Assembly: GCA_025998755.1 (NCBI GenBank)
Contig: AP024674.1
Coordinates: 558,001 to 622,000, forward strand
Origin: Armatimonadota bacterium
GTDB taxonomy: Bacteria; Armatimonadota; UBA5829; DSUL01
Direction of reading: 5' to 3'
DNA: 64,000 bases
The translations under genes and the position numbers were made by a program. Under the pieces are notes generated by a model, which did not search any database, had not been told where the DNA came from, and saw only the letters and a list, made by a program, of their open reading frames with translations. Positions 43,944-52,243 of the stretch are shown here, piece after piece; the first letter of the stretch is position 1; each line of letters opens with the position of its first letter.

Positions 43944-44990
43944 TCAGGGGTACAGAGCCGGGGCGCGCAGTCCCGTCGTCTGGTCCAGGCCGAACATCAG
44001 GTTCATGTTCTGGATGGCCTGCCCGGCTGCTCCTTTCACCAAATTGTCTATCACGGAGGTCACCACCAGCTTCCCTGTGCGGTGGAGGACCGTCACTGCG
44101 ATTCGGCAAAGGTTGGAGCCGGTCACCTGTTTGGTGGCCGGCAGCTCACCTTCGCTGCAGACGTGCACGAAGGGGGCATCCTGGTAGAAGTCCTGATAAG
44201 CCTGCAGGATAGCATCCCCGTCCGGAATGTCCGCTAGCTCTGCATAGGCTGTCGTATGAATGCCGCGGACCATCGGCGCAAGATGGGGGGTGAACGTCAC
44301 CTTCACGGGCTGCCCCGCCAGTCGCGTGAGCTCCTGTTCCATCTCCGGAGTGTGCCGGTGTTTGGCAACGTTGTAAGCCCGGTAGTTGCCCTCCATCTCC
44401 GAGAAGAGATACGGCGTATCGTTGCGGGACCGGCCAGCTCCAGAGACTCCGGAGGCGCTGGAGACCAACACGTCCGAAGGGTCCACCCACTGACCCGCCA
44501 CGGCTGGGGCCAGCGCAAGGATCGCCGACGTGGGGTAGCATCCGGGATTGGCTACCAGCCGGGCTCGCCGGATGGCCTCCGCGTGAAGCTCGGGAAGCCC
44601 GTAGACCGCTTCCTGGAGCAGGTCCGGCGCGGTATGCTCTACGCCGTAGTACTCCTTCCAGATAGCGGGGTCGGACAGCCGGAAATCCGCCGCGATGTCA
44701 ATGATGCGGCAACCCTTTTCCAGGAGTTCCCTTGCGTGCTCCATGGCCCAGCCGTTGCCCCTTGCCAGAAACACCACGTCGCATTCGGAGGAGGCCCGGG
44801 CTGCATCGAAAGGCTGCAGTTCGATGTCGGCTGCGCCTCTCAGGCCGGGATAAATGGAGGAGAGCAACGCTCCATCGCTGGACTCGCTGCTCAGGAGGGT
44901 GATCCGGGCGCTGGGATGGGTGGCCAGCAGACGCACCAGCTCGGCGCCAGCGTATCCGGTTGCGCCTGCGATGCCGATGCGTATCTCCAT
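43944..44990 (-). CDS. argC: N-acetyl-gamma-glutamyl-phosphate reductase
   Basis: NADPH-dependent reductase, 348 aa. The N-terminal GIAGATGYAGAELVRLL nucleotide loop, the active-site cysteine in NPGCYPTSAILAL and HRHTPEMEQEL are clear. First gene of the arg cluster, with its own promoter 49 nt upstream. Confidence 0.97.
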   Translation of the reverse strand: MEIRIGIAGATGYAGAELVRLLATHPSARITLLSSESSDGALLSSIYPGLRGAADIELQPFDAARASSECDVVFLARGNGWAMEHARELLEKGCRIIDIAADFRLSDPAIWKEYYGVEHTAPDLLQEAVYGLPELHAEAIRRARLVANPGCYPTSAILALAPAVAGQWVDPSDVLVSSASGVSGAGRSRNDTPYLFSEMEGNYRAYNVAKHRHTPEMEQELTRLAGQPVKVTFTPHLAPMVRGIHTTAYAELADIPDGDAILQAYQDFYQDAPFVHVCSEGELPATKQVTGSNLCRIAVTVLHRTGKLVVTSVIDNLVKGAAGQAIQNMNLMFGLDQTTGLRAPALYP

Positions 44991-45038
44991 TGTCCCCGAA
45001 CTTCTCCTGCCGTCGAACTTTGTGCCTGCAAAAATGGC

Positions 45039-45067
45039 ATTATACCCGCAGCTCCCGGCTCAGGCAA
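45039..45067 (-). promoter_or_regulatory. promoter of the arg operon
   Basis: Read on the minus strand: TTGCCT (45067-45062), 17 bp, TATAAT (45044-45039), with transcription starting near 45032 and a ~40-nt leader before argC. The leader carries a direct repeat AAGTTCG (complements of 45014-45020 and 44997-45003). No recognisable ArgR box was found. Confidence 0.7.
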
Positions 45068-45139
45068 CGCGGGGCGAGGACGACGGATCACACACGCGGG
45101 ATGGCAAGAGGGGGAGGGACGGGACGGGCGGCGGGGTGA

Positions 45140-45463
45140 TCAGGACTTCTCTTCCAGCATCTTACGCAGGCGCTGGATCTCGGCCTCAAACTCCGATTTC
45201 ATGCGCTCCATCTTCTCCAACAGGTCCAGAATGACTTCCACCCCGGCCAGGTTCACGCCCAGATCCTGGGTCAGGCGGTGGATCTGCTGGAGACGGGCCA
45301 GGTCGTTCTCGGAATACAGTCTGTTGCGCCCGTTGCGGCGGGCAGGGCGCACAAGGCCCAGCCGCTCATACATCCTCAGGGTCTGAGGATGCATCTTGCA
45401 CAGTCTTGCAGCGATTCCGATCATGAAGACCGGTTCGTCCTTCTGTCTTTCGGGCTGCCTCAT
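45140..45463 (-). CDS. hspR: HspR, MerR-type heat-shock repressor
   Basis: 107 aa, MerR-family winged helix at about residues 14-80 (FMIGIAARLCKMHPQTLRMYERLGLV, then RRNGRNRLYSENDLARL), with a C-terminal Glu/Lys/Arg coiled coil. HspR represses dnaK operons through HAIR operators with DnaK as co-repressor. Start: the very strong AAAGGAGGTG abuts the ATG at 45472, so the ATG at 45463 (about 11 nt from GGAGG) is preferred; the longer form adds three residues. Last gene of the dnaK operon, next to a HAIR-like operator upstream of dnaK. Confidence 0.93.
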   Translation of the reverse strand: MRQPERQKDEPVFMIGIAARLCKMHPQTLRMYERLGLVRPARRNGRNRLYSENDLARLQQIHRLTQDLGVNLAGVEVILDLLEKMERMKSEFEAEIQRLRKMLEEKS

Positions 45464-45519
45464 CGTCTGCATCACCTCCTTTGCACGCCGACAGGAGTCT
45501 TTCTGCGCCGTCCCGTCCG

Positions 45520-46437
45520 TCAGCGCTTCTCGGCTGCTATCTGCATCAGCAGCTCGCGCTCCTTGGGGGTCAGTTGCTTGGGCACGGTGATCACCACCCG
45601 GGCCAGAAGGTCTCCGTGGCCGTCGCCTTTCAGCTTCGGCATCCCCTTGCCGGCCAGCCTGAGTGACTGTCCCGCCTGGACTCCCGCCGGCACCTTCATC
45701 TTCACTCGCCCCGTCAGAGTGGGAACATACACGTCCCCCCCCAGGGCCGCGATGTAATATGGCACCTGCACGTCCACCAGCAGATTGTCTCCCTGGCGCT
45801 TGAAGACCGGATGCGGACGCACCGTGATGTTCAGATACACGTCCTGCGTCCGGCCGTCGGCTCCCTTCGCCCCTCCGGGGAGGCGTACCCGCGAACCTGT
45901 GTCCACGCCTTTCGGGATGTTCACTGTCAACGGGCGTCCTCCCACGCGGATCTGGCGCTGCGTGCCGGAGTAGGCCTCCTCCAGCGAGATCTCTACATCC
46001 GCTTCCAGCCCTCGCGGTGGAGCGGTGGTGGTGAATCCTCCCAGATCCACCCTCCCCGTGCGAACATCGAAGCCGGCTCCGCGGCCAAAGATCGTCTCGA
46101 ATATGCTCCCGAAGTCGGAGCCGAAGTCCGACGCGCCTCCTCCGAAGTCGAAATGAAACTCGCTCGGGTCGAAATCGGCCGTCGTGGCGTGTCCGCGCTG
46201 CTGCGCATGCTGCCACTGCTGCCAGTTGGCGCCGAACCTGTCGTAGGCCGCCCGCTTCTCCGGGTCCTTCAGAACTTCGTACGCTTCGCTGATCTGCTTG
46301 AAGCGCTCCTCGGCTTGCTTGTTGCCCGGATTCACGTCCGGATGGAGCTTGCGGGCCAGCTTGCGGTAGGCGGCCTTGATCTCTTTCTCCGTCGCGTTGC
46401 GCGGAACGCCCAGAACCTCATAGTAATCAACCGCCAT
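45520..46437 (-). CDS. dnaJ: DnaJ-type co-chaperone, CbpA-like (no zinc finger)
   Basis: 305 aa. J-domain at residues 1-70 with the HPD motif (KLHPDVNPG), a Gly/Phe-rich linker ([12 protein letters not shown]), then two beta-barrel substrate-binding domains with [17 protein letters not shown]. It lacks the CxxCxGxG zinc repeats of type A DnaJ, so it is a type B (CbpA/DnaJ2) co-chaperone. It stimulates DnaK ATPase and delivers clients. The 57-nt gap to hspR fits one operon. Confidence 0.93.
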   Translation of the reverse strand: MAVDYYEVLGVPRNATEKEIKAAYRKLARKLHPDVNPGNKQAEERFKQISEAYEVLKDPEKRAAYDRFGANWQQWQHAQQRGHATTADFDPSEFHFDFGGGASDFGSDFGSIFETIFGRGAGFDVRTGRVDLGGFTTTAPPRGLEADVEISLEEAYSGTQRQIRVGGRPLTVNIPKGVDTGSRVRLPGGAKGADGRTQDVYLNITVRPHPVFKRQGDNLLVDVQVPYYIAALGGDVYVPTLTGRVKMKVPAGVQAGQSLRLAGKGMPKLKGDGHGDLLARVVITVPKQLTPKERELLMQIAAEKR

Positions 46438-46539
46438 TTTTGCCCGTCTGCTCCAACTCCATAATCTCGATTACCGGAGTTGCCGGGGATGCGGAACGTT
46501 GCCGGGTGGCCGGCCGTCCGCTCCCCGGCCGCCGGTCTC

Positions 46540-46989
46540 TCAACCGGCCTGCACGTCTATCTTCTTGGGCTTCACCGTCTCGGACTTCGGAAGCGTGACC
46601 GTCAGCACCCCGTCCTTGTAGGTGGCCTTTACGTCCTGCACCTGCACCGGCACACTGATGGAGAACGACCGCGAGAACTTGCCGTATGGCCGCTCCACCC
46701 GCAGCCACTCTCTGTTTTCGCCGGCCTCCCAGGGCCGCTCACCGTGGACGGTCAGGGCATCCGCCGTGACCTCCAGGTTGATGTCTTCCATCTTGATGCC
46801 GGGCAGCTCCATCATCACGACGATCTGGCTGTCGTCCTCGTAGACATCGCAGGGAGGCGTCCAGCTCGCCGCGACAGGCTGCTCCCTGCCGCCGAACCTC
46901 TTGCGCAGGGCGTCGAACATCTGATCCATCCCTTCCTGCAGTTCGGTCAGATCCCGGAAGGGGTCCCATCTCCTGATGTCCATTCTCAT
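46540..46989 (-). CDS. small heat shock protein (Hsp20/alpha-crystallin)
   Basis: 149 aa ATP-independent holdase. The alpha-crystallin domain spans about residues 45-140: DVYEDDSQIVVMMELPGIK, the RPYGKFSRSFSI strand and the YKDGVLTVTLPKSE motif with the conserved G-V-L. The N-terminus starts DIRRWDPFRDL, as in many Hsp20s. ATG at 46983 is an alternative start. It sits between dnaK and dnaJ, where grpE is usual in HspR operons. Confidence 0.94.
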   Translation of the reverse strand: MRMDIRRWDPFRDLTELQEGMDQMFDALRKRFGGREQPVAASWTPPCDVYEDDSQIVVMMELPGIKMEDINLEVTADALTVHGERPWEAGENREWLRVERPYGKFSRSFSISVPVQVQDVKATYKDGVLTVTLPKSETVKPKKIDVQAG

Positions 46990-47058
46990 CCTCCGTTCAC
47001 CTCCTCAGAGCCGGTCCCCGGAAGGGTGGATCCCCGGACCCGGGGACCGGAGCAAAGC

Positions 47059-48888
47059 TCAGTTTTCCTCTTTGTATTCGGCGTCAATGACCTCCTCACC
47101 GCCTGTTCCGCTCTCGGTGGCGGTCGCCGCCCCGGCCTCGGAGCCGCCAGAGGAGGCCGCCTGCTTGTAGAGCAGCTCGCTCAGCTTGTAGGAAGCATCC
47201 CGCAGTTCGTCCGCAGCCCGGCGGATCTGCTCGATGTCGCTGCCCTTCAGTGCCTCACGCAGCCGGTCTATGGCCGCTTGGGCCGCCTCGCGCTCTGCCG
47301 GAGGGGCGTTGTCGCCCAGGTCCTTGAGCGTCTTTTCCGCGGAATAGGCCAACTGTTCGGCTTTGTTGCGCTCCTCGGCTTCCTCGCGGGCCCTCCGATC
47401 CTGCTCCGCATACTGCTCCGCCTCGCGGACCATCCGTTCGATGTCTTCCTTGCTCAGGTTGCTGGAGCCTGTAATGGTGATGCTCTGCTCCCGGCCTGAA
47501 GCCCGGTCCTTGGCGCTGGCATGCAGGATGCCGTTCGCATCCAGATCGAAAGTCACCTCGATCTGCGGGACCCCTCGCGGCGCGGGCGGGATCCCGGTCA
47601 GATGGAACATCCCCAGGCTCTTGTTGTCCCGGGCCATTTCGCGCTCGCCCTGCAGGACGTGTACGGTCACCTCAGTCTGACCATCCGCCGCTGTGGTGAA
47701 GATCTCGGACTTGCGCGTCGGGATGGTGGTGTTCCTCGGGATCAGCTTCGTGAACACGCCGCCCAGGGTCTCGATGCCCAGGGACAGCGGTGTCACGTCC
47801 AGCAGCACCACATCCTTGACCTCTCCGGCCAGCACGCCGGCCTGGATGGCGGCGCCCACGGCCACCACCTCGTCCGGGTTCACTCCACGGTGCGGTTCCT
47901 TGCCGGAAAGCTTCTTCACCAGCTCCTGCACCATCGGCATCCGGGTGCTTCCGCCCACCAGGATGACCTCATCAATATCGCCTTCCTTCAGGCCCGCGTC
48001 GGCGATGGCCTGCTTGTAGGGTTCGATGCAGCGCTCCAGCAGGTCGCGCGTCAGCTCCTCGAACTTGGCGCGCGTAAGCGTGATATCCAGGTGCTTGGGA
48101 CCGTTGGCGTCCGCAGTGATGAAGGGCAGGTTGATGTTCGTCTGCACCACATTGGAGAGCTCGATCTTGGCCTTCTCCGCAGCCTCGCGCAGACGCTGCA
48201 GGGCCTGCCGGTCCTGCTTCAGGTCTATGCCGTGCTCCTTCTTGAACTCCGCGGCCACATAGTCCACGATGCGCTCGTCCCAGTCGTCACCACCCAGGTG
48301 GGTGTCGCCGTGGGTGCTCTTGACCTCGAACACCCCGTCACCCACCTCAAGGATGGAGACGTCGAACGTCCCGCCGCCCAGATCCCACACCAGGATGGTC
48401 TCGTTGGACTTCTTGTCCAGTCCGTACGCCAGCGCCGCCGCCGTGGGCTCATTGATGATGCGCAGGACCTTCAGCCCGGCGATCTCGCCCGCGTTCTTTG
48501 TGGCGGTGCGCTGCGCGTCGTTGAAATAGGCCGGCACCGTAATGACGGCGCTGTCCACCGTGTCGCCCAGATATGCCTCCGCATCCCTCTTCAGCTTCTG
48601 GAGGATCATGCTGGAGATCTCCTCCGGGCTGTACTGGCGGCCATCAATGGTGATACGCTCGTTGGTCCCCATCTTTCTCTTGATGGAGATGATGGTGCGC
48701 TCCGGATTCACGATGGCCTGCCGCTTGGCCTGCGTTCCCACAAGCCGCTCACCGGTCTTCGTGAAGCCCACCACGCTGGGTGTCAGGCGGGATCCTTCGG
48801 CGTTGGGGATGACCGTCGGCTCTCCGCCTTCCATCACCGCCACCACCGAGTTGGTGGTCCCCAGATCGATTCCTACTGTCCTAGCCAA
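47059..48888 (-). CDS. dnaK: chaperone DnaK (Hsp70)
   Basis: 609 aa. ATPase domain with [36 protein letters not shown] and [19 protein letters not shown]; substrate-binding domain with [21 protein letters not shown]; helical lid ending in an acidic tail ([12 protein letters not shown]). The start is TTG with GGAGGTGA just upstream. First gene of the heat-shock operon, with a leader of about 180 nt. Confidence 0.98.
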   Translation of the reverse strand: MARTVGIDLGTTNSVVAVMEGGEPTVIPNAEGSRLTPSVVGFTKTGERLVGTQAKRQAIVNPERTIISIKRKMGTNERITIDGRQYSPEEISSMILQKLKRDAEAYLGDTVDSAVITVPAYFNDAQRTATKNAGEIAGLKVLRIINEPTAAALAYGLDKKSNETILVWDLGGGTFDVSILEVGDGVFEVKSTHGDTHLGGDDWDERIVDYVAAEFKKEHGIDLKQDRQALQRLREAAEKAKIELSNVVQTNINLPFITADANGPKHLDITLTRAKFEELTRDLLERCIEPYKQAIADAGLKEGDIDEVILVGGSTRMPMVQELVKKLSGKEPHRGVNPDEVVAVGAAIQAGVLAGEVKDVVLLDVTPLSLGIETLGGVFTKLIPRNTTIPTRKSEIFTTAADGQTEVTVHVLQGEREMARDNKSLGMFHLTGIPPAPRGVPQIEVTFDLDANGILHASAKDRASGREQSITITGSSNLSKEDIERMVREAEQYAEQDRRAREEAEERNKAEQLAYSAEKTLKDLGDNAPPAEREAAQAAIDRLREALKGSDIEQIRRAADELRDASYKLSELLYKQAASSGGSEAGAATATESGTGGEEVIDAEYKEEN

Positions 48889-49030
48889 TGTTCGTCACCT
48901 CCGCCCGGCCATCTCCTGCCATAGCGCCGCTTGCTCGCGGCCGGGAATCCTTGTCGGACCGGGCTGTAAAATGTCTTGATGCGTCTTGCGTTTGGATTCA
49001 GGTCACCCGCAGCTGCCGGCCGGTGCGAGT

Positions 49031-49047
49031 CAGGTCTTTAGGACCTG
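49031..49047 (-). repeat. small inverted repeat in the dnaK leader
   Basis: CAGGTC-TTTAG-GACCTG forms a perfect 6-bp hairpin about 30 nt into the predicted dnaK leader. Role unknown; the leader also has GC-rich inverted segments that could fold. Confidence 0.3.
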
Positions 49048-49076
49048 GATGTCCCGGCCGATTTCAGCCTGTGCGT

Positions 49077-49106
49077 ATTATGACATTTGAGTCCACCATT
49101 GTCAAT
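49077..49106 (-). promoter_or_regulatory. dnaK promoter with overlapping HAIR-like HspR operator
   Basis: On the minus strand TTGACA (49105-49100), 17 bp, CATAAT (49082-49077) is a near-consensus promoter. Across its -35 and spacer lies ATTGACA-N7-ACTCAAA (49106-49086), which resembles the HspR operator CTTGAGT-N7-ACTCAAG: one half-site matches 6 of 7, the other 4 of 7, with the exact N7 gap. HspR bound here would block the promoter. Apart from this promoter and the leader hairpin, I see nothing else in the 48889-49257 gap. Confidence 0.65.
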
Positions 49107-49257
49107 GCATTTCGCATGCGTATTGTTCCCTCATTCCTCGCTTTTTATGCTCCGCTCAGGTGTTTTTTGCTTGGCAGGATTCCGGGGTGAGGCGATGGAA
49201 GGTTCGTACCTGACGGAATGTTGATCGGGCCGAATCGTGTATGCTTCAAGGAGGGAT

Positions 49258-50760
49258 ATGCCGATGTTATTCGGGTCTGACCGCTTGCGGCTGCTGGCCG
49301 TTCTGTCCGTTGCGGCAGCCCTGCTGAGCGCTTCCTGCGCCTTCTGCGCGGAGGAGCCGCCCGGCGGCGTCCAGCTGACCATATACAATCAAGACTTCGG
49401 GCTGGTGAAACACCTGCGTGCTGTTCCGTTGTCCGCCGGCCGGAACACGGTGGTCATTGACGACGTGGCGGCGCTCATCCAGCCGGAGACGGTGCACTTC
49501 GTCAGCCTGACAGCTCCGGATGCCGTGCGCATTCTGGAGCAGAACTATCAGTACGACCTGCTGGATCCCGTCGCGGTTCTGAATAAAAGTGTTGGAAAGA
49601 GGGTGGTCGTCCGGCATCCGGAGTCCGGCGAGGTGGTGGAGGGAACGCTGCTCAACCCCGTCACCTGGGATCCATCCGGTCCGGCCGGACAGGCTGGCGG
49701 CGCTTCGCGGGCGGCCTCCCCGGCATCGCTTGTCATTCAGACACCTAAGGGCCCGGTGCTGAACACGGCGGGGCAGATCGAACTGGCGGAGCTCCCTGAA
49801 GGACTCATCTCGAAGCCGCGCCTGCTCTGGCTATTGGAATCCGGCCGCGCGGGAACGCACCAGATGGAGATCTCTTATCTGACTCGCGGGCTCAACTGGT
49901 CGGCCGACTATGTTGCCGCGGTGTCGGCGGATGACAGCTCCCTGGATCTCCAGGGATGGGTGACGCTGACCAACAACTCGGGAGCCTCTTACCGCAACGC
50001 CACCTTGCAACTGGTGGCCGGCGACGTCAGACGGGTGGCCGCGGAGAAGGGCAGGGGCATCCCGGAAGCGATGGACATGGTGCGGATGGCGGGAGCTGCC
50101 CCTCAGTTCCAGGAGGAGCAGTTCTTCGACTACCATCTGTACACCCTGCAGCGTCCCACCGACGTGCTGGACCGGGAGACCAAACAGGTCTCGCTGCTTG
50201 AGACCGCGGGCGTGAAGGTGGCCAAGAAGTATTACTACGATGGAGCCCGCAATCAGTGGTGGTGGCGCTCGCCCGGCTGGCGGCCCGGAGAGCAGTACGA
50301 CACCAGCGATTACCGCAAGGTGAACGTGACGATCGAGATCAAGAACTCGAAGGAGGCCGGGCTTGGTCTGCCGTTGCCGAAGGGAGTCGTGCGGGTCTAC
50401 AAGAAAGACAGCCGCGGGAATCAACAGTTCGTCGGAGAGGATTCCATAGATCATACGCCTGTAGACGAGACCATCCGTCTCTATGTCGGTGACGCGTTCG
50501 ATATCGTGGGCGAGCGCAAGCGGGTGAAGTTCTCGCGCATCTCGGACCGGGTGGTGGAGGAGACGTTCGAGGTCTCCCTGCGCAATCATCAGGAGAAGGC
50601 GGTTCAGGTGACCGTAGTCGAGCACGTGTCCGGCGACTGGGAGGTGCTGGAGAGCTCGCACAAATGGACCAATCCTGATGCCCGCACCCTGAACATCGTG
50701 GTGGATGTGCCGGCGAAAGGGGAGACGAAGGTCACGTATCGCGTCCGAACGCGCTGGTAG
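49258..50760 (+). CDS. secreted DUF4139-domain protein of unknown function
   Basis: 500 aa. An N-terminal signal peptide (hydrophobic LLAVLSVAAALLSASCAFCA) suggests export; it lacks a proper lipobox. A DUF4139-type region is recognisable by ISYLTRGLNWSADYVAAV and GWVTLTNNSGASYRNATLQLVAGDV, with a beta-rich C-terminal half ending in VTYRVRTRW. Proteins of this family have no established function. AAGGAGGG (49248-49255) precedes two close ATGs (49258 and 49264); either could start the protein. It is followed by a strong terminator, so it is a single-gene unit. Confidence 0.82.
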   Translation: MPMLFGSDRLRLLAVLSVAAALLSASCAFCAEEPPGGVQLTIYNQDFGLVKHLRAVPLSAGRNTVVIDDVAALIQPETVHFVSLTAPDAVRILEQNYQYDLLDPVAVLNKSVGKRVVVRHPESGEVVEGTLLNPVTWDPSGPAGQAGGASRAASPASLVIQTPKGPVLNTAGQIELAELPEGLISKPRLLWLLESGRAGTHQMEISYLTRGLNWSADYVAAVSADDSSLDLQGWVTLTNNSGASYRNATLQLVAGDVRRVAAEKGRGIPEAMDMVRMAGAAPQFQEEQFFDYHLYTLQRPTDVLDRETKQVSLLETAGVKVAKKYYYDGARNQWWWRSPGWRPGEQYDTSDYRKVNVTIEIKNSKEAGLGLPLPKGVVRVYKKDSRGNQQFVGEDSIDHTPVDETIRLYVGDAFDIVGERKRVKFSRISDRVVEETFEVSLRNHQEKAVQVTVVEHVSGDWEVLESSHKWTNPDARTLNIVVDVPAKGETKVTYRVRTRW

Positions 50761-50793
50761 AGCCGTCTCCCGCAGAGTCCCTTGAAAGATGGA

Positions 50794-50824
50794 GGGCCTT
50801 CCCGGCGAAAGGGAAGGCCCTTTT
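50794..50824 (+). terminator. rho-independent terminator after the DUF4139 gene
   Basis: GGGCCTTCCC (50794-50803), loop GGCGAAA, GGGAAGGCCC (50811-50820), then TTTT. A perfect 10-bp stem. Confidence 0.88.
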
Positions 50825-50844
50825 CGATAGGCGGGGCGCGACGC

Positions 50845-50874
50845 TTGCGGCTCTGAAGATTTTTGCCCTAATAT
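50845..50874 (+). promoter_or_regulatory. putative promoter before the hydroxyacid dehydrogenase
   Basis: TTGCGG (50845-50850), 18 bp, TAATAT (50869-50874), 19 nt before the ATG at 50893. Moderate match; the location between a terminator and the next gene supports it. Confidence 0.45.
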
Positions 50875-50892
50875 GAGGAAAGGTAGCATGAT

Positions 50893-51798
50893 ATGACCAT
50901 TGCCGTCATCGGACTGGGAACGATGGGAACGCCGATCGCGCGGCGGCTCCGGGAGTGCGGGTTCAACGTGGTTGTCTGGAATCGCTCTCCCCAGAAGGCG
51001 GAGCCGTTCCGGGCAGAGGGTATTCCGGTCGCGGAGAGCCCAGCTGCGGCTGCAGCCGGGGCGGACACAGTGATCTCCAGCGTTCTGGACGATGCCGCCC
51101 TGCGGGAAGTCAGCCTTGGTCCGGGGGGCATCCTGGAAGGGTTGGGGGACACTGCGGTTCACTGCGACACCAGCACCATCTCTCCGAAGTGCGCCCGCGA
51201 GACCCGTGCGGCTTACGGAGATGCCGGAAAGCGCTTCATGCACGCTCCGGTCCTTGGGAGCAAGAAACAGGTGGCCGCTGGTGAGCTGCTGATTTTTGCG
51301 GAAGGACCGATAGCTGCAGTGGAAGCGGCCCGGCCGGCGCTTGAGGCGCTCGGAAAACGGATCTGGGAGCTGCGGGAGCCGGGATGCGCTGCGGCGCTCA
51401 AGCTGGCGTGCAACATGATGATCGCCGGAATGATCACCACGCTCAGCCAGTCCCTGGTGTTCGCCTGCAAGCACGGGCTGGATCCGCGGGTGTTCCTGGA
51501 TGTCATTCAGAGCTCCGCGCTGGCGGCTCCGATGTACGCCAGCAAGTCCCGTCAGATCCTGGAGCGGGACTGGAGCGCGAACTTCTTTGTGGACAACCTG
51601 ATCAAGGACATCGCGCTGGCCCGCCAGGCGGCCGCAGAGGCTGGAATAGATGTCCCTCTGCTGGCGCTGCAGGGTCAGTTGTTCGAGGCGGCAAGCGCCG
51701 CGGGCTACGGCCGGGACGACTATTCTGCGGTCTACCGGGTGTTCGAGGAGATGGCCGGTCTTGAGGATGAGGAGCGGCCCGGCGGGGAGGCGGAGTAA
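50893..51798 (+). CDS. NAD(P)-dependent beta-hydroxyacid dehydrogenase (HIBADH/GLYR1 family)
   Basis: 301 aa. N-terminal Rossmann motif GLGTMGTPIARRL, the substrate-proximal HAPVLGSKKQVAAGEL loop (family motif FxxxPVxGxxxxA) and the catalytic lysine in ALKLACNMM at about residue 173. GLYR1-type members reduce glyoxylate or succinic semialdehyde, and others act on 3-hydroxyisobutyrate; the substrate here cannot be fixed. The next gene follows after 23 nt. Confidence 0.88.
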   Translation: MTIAVIGLGTMGTPIARRLRECGFNVVVWNRSPQKAEPFRAEGIPVAESPAAAAAGADTVISSVLDDAALREVSLGPGGILEGLGDTAVHCDTSTISPKCARETRAAYGDAGKRFMHAPVLGSKKQVAAGELLIFAEGPIAAVEAARPALEALGKRIWELREPGCAAALKLACNMMIAGMITTLSQSLVFACKHGLDPRVFLDVIQSSALAAPMYASKSRQILERDWSANFFVDNLIKDIALARQAAAEAGIDVPLLALQGQLFEAASAAGYGRDDYSAVYRVFEEMAGLEDEERPGGEAE

Positions 51799-51821
51799 GG
51801 AAGAGGGGAGAAAACACTGTC

Positions 51822-52196
51822 TTGGAACTCTGGCAGAGCCTGGTTTTGTATGCGATCGTCGGACTTGCGGCCGGCGTGCTTTCCGGGTTCTTCGGGATCG
51901 GAGGGGGAGTCATTATCGTGCCCGCGCTCGTTTTCATCTTTGGCCTGAGTCAGCATCAGGCGCAGGGCACCTCCCTGGCCGTCTTCGCTCTGCCGGTGGG
52001 ACTGATCGGGGCTTATACCTACTGGAAAGAGGGTAGCGTCGTTGTCCCGGGTGCCCTGGTGCTGGCGGCGGGTATCTTTATCGGAAGTTATTTTGGCGCC
52101 AGCAGGGCCGTGGTCTTGCCTGAAGACGCGCTTCGCAGGGCATTTGCGATTGTCCTCATTATCGTGGCGCTGAGGATGTTTTTCACCCGCGGTTGA
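51822..52196 (+). CDS. half-size TauE/SafE (DUF81) membrane protein
   Basis: 124 aa with four predicted membrane helices. The GLAAGVLSGFFGIGGGVIIVP motif is the signature of one TauE/SafE repeat, a family of sulfite, sulfoacetate or other organic anion exporters that normally has two such halves (about 250 aa). Here only one half exists, and 47 nt later another gene begins, so it is probably a native half-size protein that works as a dimer. The TTG start follows GGGGAG. Probably in one operon with the genes on each side. Confidence 0.82.
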   Translation: MELWQSLVLYAIVGLAAGVLSGFFGIGGGVIIVPALVFIFGLSQHQAQGTSLAVFALPVGLIGAYTYWKEGSVVVPGALVLAAGIFIGSYFGASRAVVLPEDALRRAFAIVLIIVALRMFFTRG

Positions 52197-52243
52197 GCCT
52201 CCGGCAACGGGTCCGACCGCGGCCGGCAGGGAGTTACTGAAGT

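Noticed and set aside
42742-44109. Long N-terminal extensions for argB and argJ
   Set aside because: They overlap the preceding genes and the conserved N-termini begin at the later ATGs.
44991-45139. ArgR/ARG box upstream of argC
   Set aside because: No TGAATATTTATTCA-like palindrome is seen around the promoter.
51822-52243. TauE gene as a frameshifted full-length transporter
   Set aside because: The following 47 nt and the ATPase start show no second TauE half in any frame.
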